In this document: positions 31,548 to 40,283 of the stretch, piece by piece
How positions within the stretch are numbered: position 1 is the stretch's first letter
How the letters are laid out: every line of letters begins with the position of its first letter
Assembly: GCA_964423505.1 (NCBI GenBank)
Contig: CAYREX010000004.1
Coordinates: 111,104-175,103 of the forward strand
DNA from: CAYREX01 sp964423505
GTDB lineage: Bacteria; Fermentibacterota; Fermentibacteria; Fermentibacterales; JCC-6
Direction: 5' to 3'
Length of the DNA stretch: 64,000 nucleotides
Made by a program: the position numbers and the translations under genes
Notes under the pieces: model-generated
What the model was told of the DNA's origin: nothing
Databases searched by the model: none
Seen by the model: the letters and a program-made list of their open reading frames with translations, nothing else

Positions 31548-34438
31548 GCGCGGTCTCCGTCTTCCTTCCGCTGCTGGGCGCATTCGCCTGCGTGGCACTC
31601 ACCGGCCGGAGCGCCCGGGCCGCAAGGGCCGTAGCCATGGCAGCGCTGCTGGTCGGCGCGGCGGCGACCCTTGTCCTGACCTTCAGGCTCGGAGCGTGGG
31701 ACCTGATGGAGCTGGACCGGGCGGAGGTGCTGGTCACGGGCGTCGGCGCCCCTCCCCTGAGCATCGACCTGAACGTCACGGCAGGGGGTGCGCTTGCCGC
31801 ACTGGCGGCATACGCCGCGGCGCTGCTCTCGCTGCCAGGGCTCACGAGGGAGAGACCGAAGGCAGCGGTCCTGCTGCTGCCCATGCTTACCGCATCCATG
31901 GGTCTCATGCATGCGACCGACCTCTTCAACTCCTTCGTCTTCCTGGAGATAGGTACCATCACTGCCATAGGCCTCATCGTCCTCGACAGGTCCACCGCGA
32001 GGTTCGAGGCGGCGATGAAGGCCGCGCTGGTCGGCGGCCTGGTCACGGTCCTCTTCCTTCTGGCGGTAGCCCTGGTGTACAGGAGCACCGGAGAGCTGCG
32101 GCTGCAGGCCCTCTCCGGGCTGGCAGGCGCCCCGGCGGTCATGGTCTCCGCGCTCATGCTGACGGTGGTCATGACCGAGATGAAGGCCTTCCCCCTCTCC
32201 GGGTGGGGACTGGACCTCTACCAGGGGTCGTCGCCGGCGGTGGCCGGTGCGTACGGCTCGGTATGGACCATCGGCGTGCTGCTCTGGTCCGTCAGGGTGC
32301 TGCAGGCGCTGCCTCTACCCGGCCCGGACGTGCTTGTGTACATAGGCGCAGCCGGCCTGCTGCTCGGCCAGCTCGCCGGCCTCCGGGCCTCCAGCCCCGG
32401 CCGGATGCTCGGATACTCCACCGCCGGCTACGCCTCCCTCCTGCTCCTGCTGGCCGGTGCAGGAGAGCCTTCGACGACAGCCGCAACCGTGCTGCTGCTG
32501 GCGGTCTTCGGCGGGCTCGGCAAACTGGTGCTCTTCCTCTCCAGGGGCGGTCCCGCCGGTTGGAAGGGCAGCCGCTCCCCGCTGTTGCTGCTCGCTGTCC
32601 TCACCCTGGCGGGGGTGCCGCCGATGCCTGTCTTCTGGGCGAAGGTCCATCTGCTCAGGATGCTGTCCGACAACCCTCCGGTGATGGCTATCACCGCCGC
32701 CGGGCTGCTCTTCGAGGGCGTCTACCTGCTCCGCTACTGGGCCGCGGGGGGCAGGCGGGCGGCCGGGCGGCGCAGGCACTCGGCGGTCACCGTGCTCGCC
32801 GCCTGCCTCCCGGTGGCCGGGGCGGTCTGGCTGGGCCTGCAGTTCCACGGAGACCTCTCCCTGGCGGGCGGCATGCTCCCCTCCCGGACCATCGCGCTGC
32901 TCTTCGGGGGCGTGTTCGCCGCAGGTACCCTGCTGACCATCCCTGGCGTCCTGGGCGGAGGATACTCCAGGGGTGCGGTCTGGCCCTGGCTGCTGGCGGC
33001 CGGAGCGGCGCTCGCGGCGATGCCTGCTGCGGGCAACAGGCTGACGCTCTACGTCCTGTGGGAGCTGGCCACGGTGGCATCGGTGATGCTGGTGGCCCGG
33101 GGTGAGCGGAGGCACCGGGGGACCTGGTGGCTCTCCGTCTTCGGCCTGGCGTCGGGGTACGCCCTGCTGGCCGCCACCGTCCTGCCCCCCGGGAGGGCGA
33201 CCGCACTGGTTGTGCTCGCCGCGGTTGCAGCCCTGCTGAAGATGGGGCAGGCCGGCGCCCACCTCTGGACGGTCAGGGCCTACGCGGATGCCCCACCTGC
33301 TGGGGCGGCGTTCCTGGGGGGCAGCGTCTCCAAGGCCGGTCTGATGCTCCTCATGATGCTGGCCGCCTTCGGCGGCCCCATGGACCCCCTCCCCCTTTTG
33401 GCATGGACCGGGGCGCTGACCGCGCTGGGCATGGCGGTCATGGCCTCGCTCAGCGGCGACTACAGGAGGGTGCTGGCCTTCGCCAGCGTCTCCCAGCTGG
33501 GGTACGCGGTGATGGGGGTCGCCCTCTGGACGGTGACCGGGTGGACCGCCGCCTCCTACCAGATGCTGAACCACTTCCTGTTCAAGACGGTGCTCTTCCT
33601 GGGTGCCGCCTCCGTGATCCTCAGGACGGGCACCTCGGAATACGACCGTCTCGGCGGTCTGGTCCGGAGGATGCCCCTTACCTTCGCATTCACCCTGGTC
33701 GCGGTGATCGGATTCTCAGGGGTGCCGCCGCTATCCGGCTTCGGCTCGAAGTGGCTTCTCTACATGGGCCTCATCGAGAGCGGATGGCTGCCGGTGGCCG
33801 TAGTGGCGATGTTCGCGTCCGTGGTCTCCTTCCTCTACGCCTTCAGGCTCCTGCACTCGGTCTTCCTCGGCCAGCTCCACACGGCCAATCGGAGGGTGCG
33901 GGAAGCCCCGCTGTCGCTGCTCGTCCCGCAGGCCATTGTCACCGCCGGCCTGATGGCGCTCAGCTTCAGGCCCACGCTGCTTCTCTCCCGGCTGTTGCCG
34001 TCGCTCTCTTCCGTCGTCGGACTCGGGGGAGAGACGCCGGTCGTCTCCGGCACCACGGTCGTAACCTCGCTGGGCTACTGGGACGCCTGGTCCGTCGGCA
34101 TGATGGTCATGGGGCTCTTCGGGTTCGCCTTCCTCCTCTACTGGCTCTCCGGGCACAGGCCGCGCCACGTGGGGCAGCTCGACATAGGCTACGCCGGCGA
34201 GGTGCCCCGGGGACCGGAGGAGCTGCACCACGCGGGAGACTTCTTCAGGCACGTTCGGAGGGCGCTGGGCTTCCTCCCGGCGCTGGGTGCCGGCAGGCTC
34301 TTCGGCTGGGTCTCCGGCGCCGCCGAGGGTAGCGGAGACGCCGTCAGGGCTCTCTTCACGGGAGACGGCAGGACCTACCTTCTCCACTCGGTGGCCTTCA
34401 TGCTCGCCTGCTACGTGCTCATGAGGGGAGGGCTCTGA
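31541..34438 (+). CDS. Fused double antiporter-like subunit (MbxH-MbxH')
   Basis: A 965-residue membrane protein made of two MnhD/NuoM-like proton- or sodium-translocating units. Unit one (about residues 1-440) has DLFNSFVFLEIGTITAIGLIVLD and the TEMKAFPLSGWGLDLYQGSSPAVAGAY helix with its key Lys. Unit two (about 490-840) has LYVLWELATVASVMLV, LLKMGQAGAHLWTVRAYADAP, ASVSQLGYAVMG, HFLFKTVLFLGAA and FSGVPPLSGFGSKW. In Pyrococcus Mbx/Mbs these are separate genes H and H' lying side by side; here a single frame joins them. The C-terminal tail (about 880-965) is soluble then hydrophobic. Two translocation channels in one chain are expected. Confidence 0.9.
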   Translation: MVSAVSVFLPLLGAFACVALTGRSARAARAVAMAALLVGAAATLVLTFRLGAWDLMELDRAEVLVTGVGAPPLSIDLNVTAGGALAALAAYAAALLSLPGLTRERPKAAVLLLPMLTASMGLMHATDLFNSFVFLEIGTITAIGLIVLDRSTARFEAAMKAALVGGLVTVLFLLAVALVYRSTGELRLQALSGLAGAPAVMVSALMLTVVMTEMKAFPLSGWGLDLYQGSSPAVAGAYGSVWTIGVLLWSVRVLQALPLPGPDVLVYIGAAGLLLGQLAGLRASSPGRMLGYSTAGYASLLLLLAGAGEPSTTAATVLLLAVFGGLGKLVLFLSRGGPAGWKGSRSPLLLLAVLTLAGVPPMPVFWAKVHLLRMLSDNPPVMAITAAGLLFEGVYLLRYWAAGGRRAAGRRRHSAVTVLAACLPVAGAVWLGLQFHGDLSLAGGMLPSRTIALLFGGVFAAGTLLTIPGVLGGGYSRGAVWPWLLAAGAALAAMPAAGNRLTLYVLWELATVASVMLVARGERRHRGTWWLSVFGLASGYALLAATVLPPGRATALVVLAAVAALLKMGQAGAHLWTVRAYADAPPAGAAFLGGSVSKAGLMLLMMLAAFGGPMDPLPLLAWTGALTALGMAVMASLSGDYRRVLAFASVSQLGYAVMGVALWTVTGWTAASYQMLNHFLFKTVLFLGAASVILRTGTSEYDRLGGLVRRMPLTFAFTLVAVIGFSGVPPLSGFGSKWLLYMGLIESGWLPVAVVAMFASVVSFLYAFRLLHSVFLGQLHTANRRVREAPLSLLVPQAIVTAGLMALSFRPTLLLSRLLPSLSSVVGLGGETPVVSGTTVVTSLGYWDAWSVGMMVMGLFGFAFLLYWLSGHRPRHVGQLDIGYAGEVPRGPEELHHAGDFFRHVRRALGFLPALGAGRLFGWVSGAAEGSGDAVRALFTGDGRTYLLHSVAFMLACYVLMRGGL

Positions 34439-35340
34439 TGCCCCGCGCCCTCCTCGCACTGATGCCGACCGCCGCCTTCGCCCTCGCATGGGGCCTGCTG
34501 CTCGGGGGAATCTCCCGCAAGGTGGTGGCCAGGGTACACGGACGGATGGGGCCCAGGGTCACGCAGAACTTCGTCGACCTCTGGAAGCTCTTCAGGAAGA
34601 GCTCCTCGGTCCACCACGGCACCATGTTCTGGCTCGCCCCGATGTTCCGCCTGGCGGGCGGGATGGGCGTGCTCCTCCTGGTGCCCCTGGTCATGGGCAG
34701 CACCGTCATCACCAACGTCTCCTTCGCCGGCGACCTCCTCCTGGTCGTCTACTTCATGTTCTTCGGCTGCCTGGGGATGGCGCTGGGCGCCTCCGACTCG
34801 GGCCACCCCTACGCGGCGGTGGCCGTCAGCAGGGGGCTGGCCCAGATGTCCGCCTACGAGCTCTCCTTCTCCGTGGTGGTCCTGGTGCTGGCCGCCGGCA
34901 TCGGGACCCTCTCGATAGGCGGGATAGTGGAGGCGCAGCAGGGCGGCGTCCTGGCATGGAACGCCTTCCGCTTCCCCTTCGCCTGGGCGGCCGCCATGAT
35001 AGCCTTCCTGCCGATGAGCATGGCCGACCCGTTCGGGGTGGTGCTGGCCCCTCAGGAGATACCCATAGGGCCGCCGACCGAGTACGGCAGCAGGTTCCTG
35101 TCGCTGATGCTCGCGGGCAGGAGCATCTTCGGAGTAGCGAAGCTGGTCCTCTACGTGAACCTCTTCTTCGGCGGCGCCGGGAGCCTTCCCGGGCTGCTGG
35201 CGAAGACGTTCCTTCTCTACATGTACCCGGTGGTGGTCGGTGCGGTCTTCCCCCGCTTCAGGGTCGAGCAGTCCATGAGGTTCCTCTGGACGGTCCCGAC
35301 GGCCCTGGCCGCGGTGGACCTGGTCAGGGTGATGGTATGA
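34438..35340 (+). CDS. NuoH/MbxM-like membrane anchor subunit
   Basis: A 300-residue eight-helix protein of the complex I NuoH family: RVHGRMGPRVTQNFVDLWKLFRK near the N-terminus and the acidic loop SMADPFGVVLAPQEIPIGPPTEYG. This subunit links the hydrogenase-like module to the pump. Gene order places it where mbxM lies (after H'), unlike the classic Mbh operon where M comes later. ATG overlaps the previous stop (TGATG). Confidence 0.9.
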   Translation: MPRALLALMPTAAFALAWGLLLGGISRKVVARVHGRMGPRVTQNFVDLWKLFRKSSSVHHGTMFWLAPMFRLAGGMGVLLLVPLVMGSTVITNVSFAGDLLLVVYFMFFGCLGMALGASDSGHPYAAVAVSRGLAQMSAYELSFSVVVLVLAAGIGTLSIGGIVEAQQGGVLAWNAFRFPFAWAAAMIAFLPMSMADPFGVVLAPQEIPIGPPTEYGSRFLSLMLAGRSIFGVAKLVLYVNLFFGGAGSLPGLLAKTFLLYMYPVVVGAVFPRFRVEQSMRFLWTVPTALAAVDLVRVMV

Positions 35341-35909
35341 GCGAGGGTTTCCGCGGGGGCAGGCCGGAGAGGCTGATGACGGGTGCCGAAGCCTCCAGGC
35401 GAATAGACGAGATGGCCAGGGCCAACAGCCTCTGGGTCGTGGCCTACGGCACCGGTTGCGGCTCAATCGAGCTCAGGCCGCTCCACACCTCCAGGTTCGA
35501 CATGGAGCGGTTCGGCATAGCCATGCGACCGACGCCGAGGCAGGCGGACGTGATAATCATCTCCGGCTACCTCTCGGTGAAGACGCTCAAGCGGGTGATA
35601 AGGGTCTACGAGCAGATGCAGACCCCGCGGTACGTCGTGGCGCTGGGCTCGTGCACCATCGACGGCGGAATGTATTACGACTCCTACAGCACGGTGAACG
35701 TAATCGACCGCTACCTGCCGGTCGACGTCTACGTGATGGGCTGCATGCCGAGACCGGAGGCGATTGTGGACGGCTTCGCCCTCCTCATGAGGAGGATAAG
35801 GGAGGGGCGGGCCGTCGGCTGGAGGCACTACCTGGAGAACCTGGACTGGTACAGGGAGAACCAGAGGGCAGTGATAACCGACTGGGACCTCCCGGAGTAC
35901 AACTGGTGA
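35337..35909 (+). CDS. NuoB/MbxJ-like small iron-sulfur subunit
   Basis: A 190-residue subunit expected to hold the cluster next to the active site. The first ligand motif, CC in NuoB or CxxC in hydrogenases, reads GTGCGSIELRP with a single Cys41. The other two are Cys106 (ALGSCTIDGGMYYDSY) and Cys136 (VMGCMPRPEAIVDG). Only three candidate Cys ligands are visible instead of four, so the fourth would have to be another residue. ATGA overlap with the NuoH-like gene. Position and sequence match MbxJ. Confidence 0.85.
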   Translation: MSEGFRGGRPERLMTGAEASRRIDEMARANSLWVVAYGTGCGSIELRPLHTSRFDMERFGIAMRPTPRQADVIIISGYLSVKTLKRVIRVYEQMQTPRYVVALGSCTIDGGMYYDSYSTVNVIDRYLPVDVYVMGCMPRPEAIVDGFALLMRRIREGRAVGWRHYLENLDWYRENQRAVITDWDLPEYNW

Positions 35910-35920
35910 GGGGAGGAGGC

Positions 35921-36499
35921 ATGGGGGAGCTGACCGCGGCGGATACCCTCCGGGAGCGCTTCCCGACCCTGGAGGTCGTCCGGGAGCGGGTCGGCTACCT
36001 CCACGTGGAGGTAGGCTCGGGGAGCCTCATGGAGGTCCTCCTGGCTTGCAGGGACCAGCTGGGCATAACCGTCCTGCAGCTCGTCTCGGTCGTGGACCTC
36101 GTCGAGGATGACCTGCTCCGGATGACCTACGTGCTCGAGTCGCCGGGACACGACGAGGTGCTCCTGGTCTCCGCCCGCTTCCCGCGGGAGGGCTGCACCG
36201 TCCCGACGGCGAGCGGGCTGTGGAAGGCGGCCGAGGCCTTCGAGAGGGAGCTCCGGGAGATGTACGGAATAGACTTCCCCGGCAGCCCCAGGCTGGAGGA
36301 GGACTTCGTCCTCGAGGGGTGGGACGGCCCACCCCCGATGCTTCGGGACTTCGACACCCTGGAGTTCGCCATGGAGAGGTTCGGGAAGCGGAGGCAGAGG
36401 GAGCACAGGGACCCCAGAAGCTACGTCGGCGAGACCGTGGGCGAGTGGGACCTGCCGCTTCCACCCTCCACCGGTCGGGGGGAGGAGGACCGGTCATGA
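35921..36499 (+). CDS. NuoC/MbxK-like subunit
   Basis: A 192-residue soluble subunit of the NuoC (30-kDa) family. The signature EAFERELREMYGIDFPGSPRLEEDFVLEGWDG is clear. The start follows GGGAGGAGGC, one of the few genes here not overlapping its neighbour. It forms the peripheral arm with the J- and L-like subunits. Confidence 0.87.
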   Translation: MGELTAADTLRERFPTLEVVRERVGYLHVEVGSGSLMEVLLACRDQLGITVLQLVSVVDLVEDDLLRMTYVLESPGHDEVLLVSARFPREGCTVPTASGLWKAAEAFERELREMYGIDFPGSPRLEEDFVLEGWDGPPPMLRDFDTLEFAMERFGKRRQREHRDPRSYVGETVGEWDLPLPPSTGRGEEDRS

Positions 36500-37623
36500 G
36501 CGCCGACCGGGCGACCGACCCCCGGAGCACCAGCCACGTCTTCGTCGGGCCGCAGCACCCGGGCGTGACGGGGAACATGAGCGTTGAGGTCTGGTTCGAC
36601 GGCGACGAGATCACCAGGGCGGTGACCCATGTCGGCTACCTGCACCGGGGCTTCGAGAAGCTCATGGAGCGGAGGCTCTGGATACAGAGCTTCCCCCTGG
36701 TCTGCCGGATATGCGTTCCGGAGCCGGACATCAACGAGCAGTGCTTCGCCATGGCGGTGGAGGACCTCTGCGGGATGGAGGTGCCGGAGAGGGCCAGGTG
36801 GATAAGGGTCCTCGTCCTTGAGCTGGCCCGGCTGGCGATGAACCTGATGGCCTACGGGGGGCAGGCCGGATCCATGGGCCTCGGCACCGCCGCCATGTGG
36901 GGCATCACCATGCGCGACTTCGTGCTCGACCTCTTCGAGGAGCTGACCGGCGGGAGGATATACCACATCTACATCACCCCGGGCGGCGTTCGCAGGGACC
37001 TGACGCCCGGATTCGGGGAGCGGGTGCTCTCGGTGCTGCAGAGGCTGGAGCAGCGCCTCCCTGAGATGGACAGGCTCGTGCTGCACAACGCCGTCTTCAG
37101 ACGGAGGGCGGAGGGGGTCGGCGTCGTTCCCCCTGCCTGGATAGACGAGCTGGGCATAGTCGGCCCCGCCGCCCGCGGGAGCGGCTCGCGTGCGGACATC
37201 AGGAAGGCGGACCCCTACGAGGTGTACGGCGAGCTGGACTTCGACGTGGTGACCGAGACCGGCGGAGACGTCTACGCGAGGACACTGGTCAGGCGCAGGG
37301 AGATAGACCTGAGCATCTCCCTGGTCAGGCAGGTGCTCGACCGGATGCCCGGGGGCGGGCCGGTGGCGCTCCCGCTACCGAACGTCACCAGGTGGAGGGT
37401 GCCCCCGGGCGAGGTCTACGTCAGGGTGGAGTCCGCCAGGGGCGAGTACGGCTACTACGTGGTCTCGGACGGCAGTCTCCGTCCGAGGAGGATTCACGTC
37501 CGGGGCCCATCGTACGTCCATGCCATCCCCCTTCTCGAGCGGATGCTGGTCGGGGCGAACATCGCGGACATAGCCCCGATAATGGTCTCCCTCACCACCT
37601 GCCCGCCGGAGATAGAGAGGTAG
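36496..37623 (+). CDS. NuoD/MbxL-like catalytic-type large subunit with altered [NiFe] site
   Basis: A 375-residue large subunit related to NiFe hydrogenase and NuoD. Near the N-terminus HVGYLHRGFEKLMERR precedes the first ligand motif, Cys70 and Cys73 (PLVCRICVPEPD, where hydrogenases have CGIC). The C-terminus ends TTCPPEIER: Cys369 is kept, but the second Cys of the DPCxxC motif is Glu372. Three of four NiFe cysteines thus remain. Classical H2 chemistry looks unlikely; the archaeal Mbx/Mbs relatives also have modified sites and act in sulfur reduction. ATGA overlap with the previous gene. Confidence 0.85.
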   Translation: MSADRATDPRSTSHVFVGPQHPGVTGNMSVEVWFDGDEITRAVTHVGYLHRGFEKLMERRLWIQSFPLVCRICVPEPDINEQCFAMAVEDLCGMEVPERARWIRVLVLELARLAMNLMAYGGQAGSMGLGTAAMWGITMRDFVLDLFEELTGGRIYHIYITPGGVRRDLTPGFGERVLSVLQRLEQRLPEMDRLVLHNAVFRRRAEGVGVVPPAWIDELGIVGPAARGSGSRADIRKADPYEVYGELDFDVVTETGGDVYARTLVRRREIDLSISLVRQVLDRMPGGGPVALPLPNVTRWRVPPGEVYVRVESARGEYGYYVVSDGSLRPRRIHVRGPSYVHAIPLLERMLVGANIADIAPIMVSLTTCPPEIER

Positions 37624-37627
37624 CGCC

Positions 37628-39400
37628 GTGAGGTTCAGGGATGTGGTATCGCCCTTCGTGGCCTGGATGCGGGCCGCCAGGCCGGCGGATACCATACCCT
37701 ACCCGGACGCGCCGAGTCCGGGCGCCCCGCGCTACAGGGGCTTCCACGTGAACGACCTGGAGCGCTGCATAGGCTGCGGCAGGTGCGCCGAGATATGCGA
37801 GGTGCTCGCCATAGACATGGTCGAGGTGGAGGGAGGCGGACCCTCCAGGGGGGACAGCGGCCTCCGCCCGAGGGTGGACTACGGCAGGTGCTCCTGGTGC
37901 GCGCTCTGCGTGGACGTCTGTCCCACCGGCTCTCTGGGCATGGCCTCCGTTTACAGCTGGGTCGGCGAGGACCCCGACTCCTTCGGCTACGTTCCGGGGG
38001 TGGACCGGAAGGACTGGGACGACGACCCCAGGGGCTACAGGCAGGAGAACGGTGTTCTCGGTTGGGCGGCCGGACCCCGGGTGCCCATGCCTCTCAGGGA
38101 GCCGGGTGAGCGCGTGCGCGACTTCGGCGAGGTGGTGCTGGGTTACTCCCCTGCCGACGCCGCTGCGGAGGCCGCGAGGTGCATAGAGTGCGGCCTCTGC
38201 GTGAGCGCATGCCCGGCCCACATGCACGTGCCTGAGTACCTGGCGGCGATAGCCGGGGGAAGGGACGCCGAAGCGGTGAGGCTCTTCTACGAGAACAACC
38301 CCTTCGCCGAGATGTGCGGCCGGGTCTGCACCAGGCAGTGCGAGACGGTCTGCGCCGTCGGGCACCAGGGCGACCCGCTGGCCATCCGCTGGCTCAAGAG
38401 GTACGCATGCGAGCGTTTCGAGTCGCTGGCGGACGTCCTCGGCCCGGACGCCTCCCCGGGCAGCCCCTCGGGGAAGCGTGTCTCGATAGTGGGCGCAGGC
38501 CCCGCCGGGCTCACGGCGGCCTTCTACCTCGCGCGCAGCGGCTTCGAGGTCCACGTCTACGACAGGCTGCCCTTCCCCGGCGGCGTGGCCTGGTCGGCCA
38601 TCCCGGAGTACAGGCTGCCCTTCCGGGGTCTCGGCAGGCAGACCGAGGTCTTCGAGAGGGCCGGGGTCCGACTGCACCTCGGCGAGGAAGTGGACCCGGA
38701 GGGTTTCGAGAGGCTCGAGGAGGAGAGCGACGCGCTCCTCCTGGCCGTTGGCCTCCAGACGAGCATCGACCCCGGCTTCGAGGGTACGGACCTGCCCGGG
38801 GTGAGCAGCGCCTTCGCCCTCCTGGGCTCCCGCCCGGAGGAGGGCGGGATGGACCCGGGGAGCAGGGTCCTCGTGATAGGTGGCGGGAACGTGGCCATCG
38901 ACGCTGCCCGGACCTGCCGCAGGCTGGGGGCCGAGGTGGTCATCTCCTACCGCCGCCGCGTGCAGGACATGCCCGCCGACGGCGAGGAGATAGAGGAGGC
39001 TCTGGAGGAGGCTGTCGACATACGCGACAGGACCATCCCCCTGCGACTGGAGCGCGAGGGGGGGAGGCTGCTCTACACCTGCGTCGAGGCCGACATGGTT
39101 CCCGACCCGGAGGGGGGCAGGCCCAGGCCGGTGCCCAGGGAGGGTACGGAGAGCACCATCGAGGCCGACACGGTCCTGCTGGCCATCGGCCAGGCGGCCG
39201 ACCTCTCCCTCCTCCCGGAGCGGGTACTGGAGGCGCTTCACATGAGGCGGCGACGCATCGACGTCGACGACCGGGGAAGGACCGGCCTGCCCGGCATCTA
39301 CGCGGCGGGGGACGTCTCCCCCGGCGAGGGGGACGCGGTCACCGCAGTCGCGCACGGCATCCGCGCCGCCAGAGGCATCATCGAGGACCTGCTCGGATAG
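37628..39400 (+). CDS. Fusion of MbxN-like ferredoxin subunit and NfnB/GltD-type FAD-NAD(P)H oxidoreductase
   Basis: A 590-residue protein starting at GTG. Residues 40-105 form an MbxN/NuoI-like diferredoxin (C47-C50-C53-C57; C88-C91-C94-C98). A linker of about 75 residues leads to a GltD/NfnB-type module: Fe-S part with C185, C188, C191, C195 and C230, C234, C238, C242; FAD motif VGAGPAGLTAAFYLARSG (about 288); NAD(P) motif GGGNVAIDAA (about 418) with SYRRRVQDMPA, the Arg pattern of NADP-binding members; final FAD motif GIYAAGDV. In archaea the N subunit is a small ferredoxin protein. The fusion would wire NAD(P)H directly to the membrane complex. Last gene of the operon. Confidence 0.9.
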   Translation: MRFRDVVSPFVAWMRAARPADTIPYPDAPSPGAPRYRGFHVNDLERCIGCGRCAEICEVLAIDMVEVEGGGPSRGDSGLRPRVDYGRCSWCALCVDVCPTGSLGMASVYSWVGEDPDSFGYVPGVDRKDWDDDPRGYRQENGVLGWAAGPRVPMPLREPGERVRDFGEVVLGYSPADAAAEAARCIECGLCVSACPAHMHVPEYLAAIAGGRDAEAVRLFYENNPFAEMCGRVCTRQCETVCAVGHQGDPLAIRWLKRYACERFESLADVLGPDASPGSPSGKRVSIVGAGPAGLTAAFYLARSGFEVHVYDRLPFPGGVAWSAIPEYRLPFRGLGRQTEVFERAGVRLHLGEEVDPEGFERLEEESDALLLAVGLQTSIDPGFEGTDLPGVSSAFALLGSRPEEGGMDPGSRVLVIGGGNVAIDAARTCRRLGAEVVISYRRRVQDMPADGEEIEEALEEAVDIRDRTIPLRLEREGGRLLYTCVEADMVPDPEGGRPRPVPREGTESTIEADTVLLAIGQAADLSLLPERVLEALHMRRRRIDVDDRGRTGLPGIYAAGDVSPGEGDAVTAVAHGIRAARGIIEDLLG

Positions 39401-39499
39401 CCCTCCGCCTGCCGGCTCCGACCGTTCCCCCGGGAATACCCGGCCCCCGGCGGCTGTAGCACTCGCGGATAACACTCTCGAACGAACGGAGGGCTTGCC

Positions 39500-40225
39500 A
39501 TGAGGATAGCTGCAGCGCTTCTGGCCGCCGCAGTAACGGCACTGACGGCCGTCACTGCCGGATGCGGGGAGGAGGTCGATGTCGCCTCCCCCGCCGGGCA
39601 GATAACCGTGAACGGCAACGGGACGGCCTCGGCGGAGCCGGACCTGGCCGTCGTGATCGCCGGCATAGACCTGACCATGGACGATGCGGCCACCGCCGTC
39701 GACTCGGCGGCCCGCGCGGCCGATTCCTTCATGCAGGCCGGCAGGGACTTCGGGCTCGCGGACGAGGATATGCGGACGGCCAGCTACAGCCTCTGGGTGG
39801 AGGAGGAGTACGACCCCTACAACTACGTCTACACCGGCGATCAGGTCTACCATGCTCGGCATTACGTCAGGTTCCGGGTAAGGGATACGGAGAGGGTCGG
39901 AGACCTCCTCGCGGCGGTGATAGACGCCGGCGCCAACTCCGTCTCCGGCGTCTCCTTCACCGTGGAGGACCGGGCCGCCCTGGAGGACTCCGCCTACGCC
40001 GACGCGGTGAGGGACGCTGCCGGGAGGGCCGCCATGCTCGCCGAGGCCATGGGGGAGGAGCTGGGCGATGTCCAGTACGTCTCGCAGTACGGCACCGCCT
40101 ACCCAGCCGGTGAGACCGGCACGGACTACCGACAGGGGCTCATGACCGGCGTCTCGGCGCCGAGCCTTCAGGGCGGCTCCTTCCGGATTTCCGCCCAGGT
40201 CTCCGTCACCTGGGCGATCCGGTAG
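39500..40225 (+). CDS. SIMPL-domain (DUF541) lipoprotein
   Basis: A 241-residue exported protein with a lipoprotein signal (ALTAVTAGCGEE). It has the SIMPL/DUF541 pattern: ITVNGNGTASAEPDLAVVIAGID at the start, YSLWVEEEYDPYNYVYTGDQVYHARHYVRF in the middle and ADAVRDAAGRAAMLAEAMGEELGDV toward the end. Members (such as BP26) form ring-like periplasmic oligomers of uncertain function. Good ribosome site CGGAGGG. The gap before it (39401-39499) shows only a weak CCGGG/CCCGG hairpin. Confidence 0.85.
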   Translation: MRIAAALLAAAVTALTAVTAGCGEEVDVASPAGQITVNGNGTASAEPDLAVVIAGIDLTMDDAATAVDSAARAADSFMQAGRDFGLADEDMRTASYSLWVEEEYDPYNYVYTGDQVYHARHYVRFRVRDTERVGDLLAAVIDAGANSVSGVSFTVEDRAALEDSAYADAVRDAAGRAAMLAEAMGEELGDVQYVSQYGTAYPAGETGTDYRQGLMTGVSAPSLQGGSFRISAQVSVTWAIR

Positions 40226-40230
40226 CCGCA

Positions 40231-40258
40231 CCGGCAGCGGACGGGCACTCGCTGCCGG
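40231..40258 (+). terminator. Hairpin with T-rich tail after the SIMPL gene
   Basis: Perfect 9-bp stem CCGGCAGCG / CGCTGCCGG around a 10-nt loop, followed by CCGTTTCTTTG. The best intrinsic-terminator candidate in the window. Confidence 0.7.
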
Positions 40259-40283
40259 CCGTTTCTTTGCTCATACTCTGGCC

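Noticed and set aside
36496..37623. Calling the operon an ordinary H2-evolving Mbh hydrogenase or complex I
   Set aside because: The fourth NiFe Cys is missing and there are no NuoE/F/G genes; gene order is that of Mbx rather than Mbh.
37592..40231. 879-residue open frame on the minus strand
   Set aside because: Antisense to the Fe-S/flavoprotein fusion and the SIMPL gene, which carry clear motifs; no motif or ribosome site of its own.
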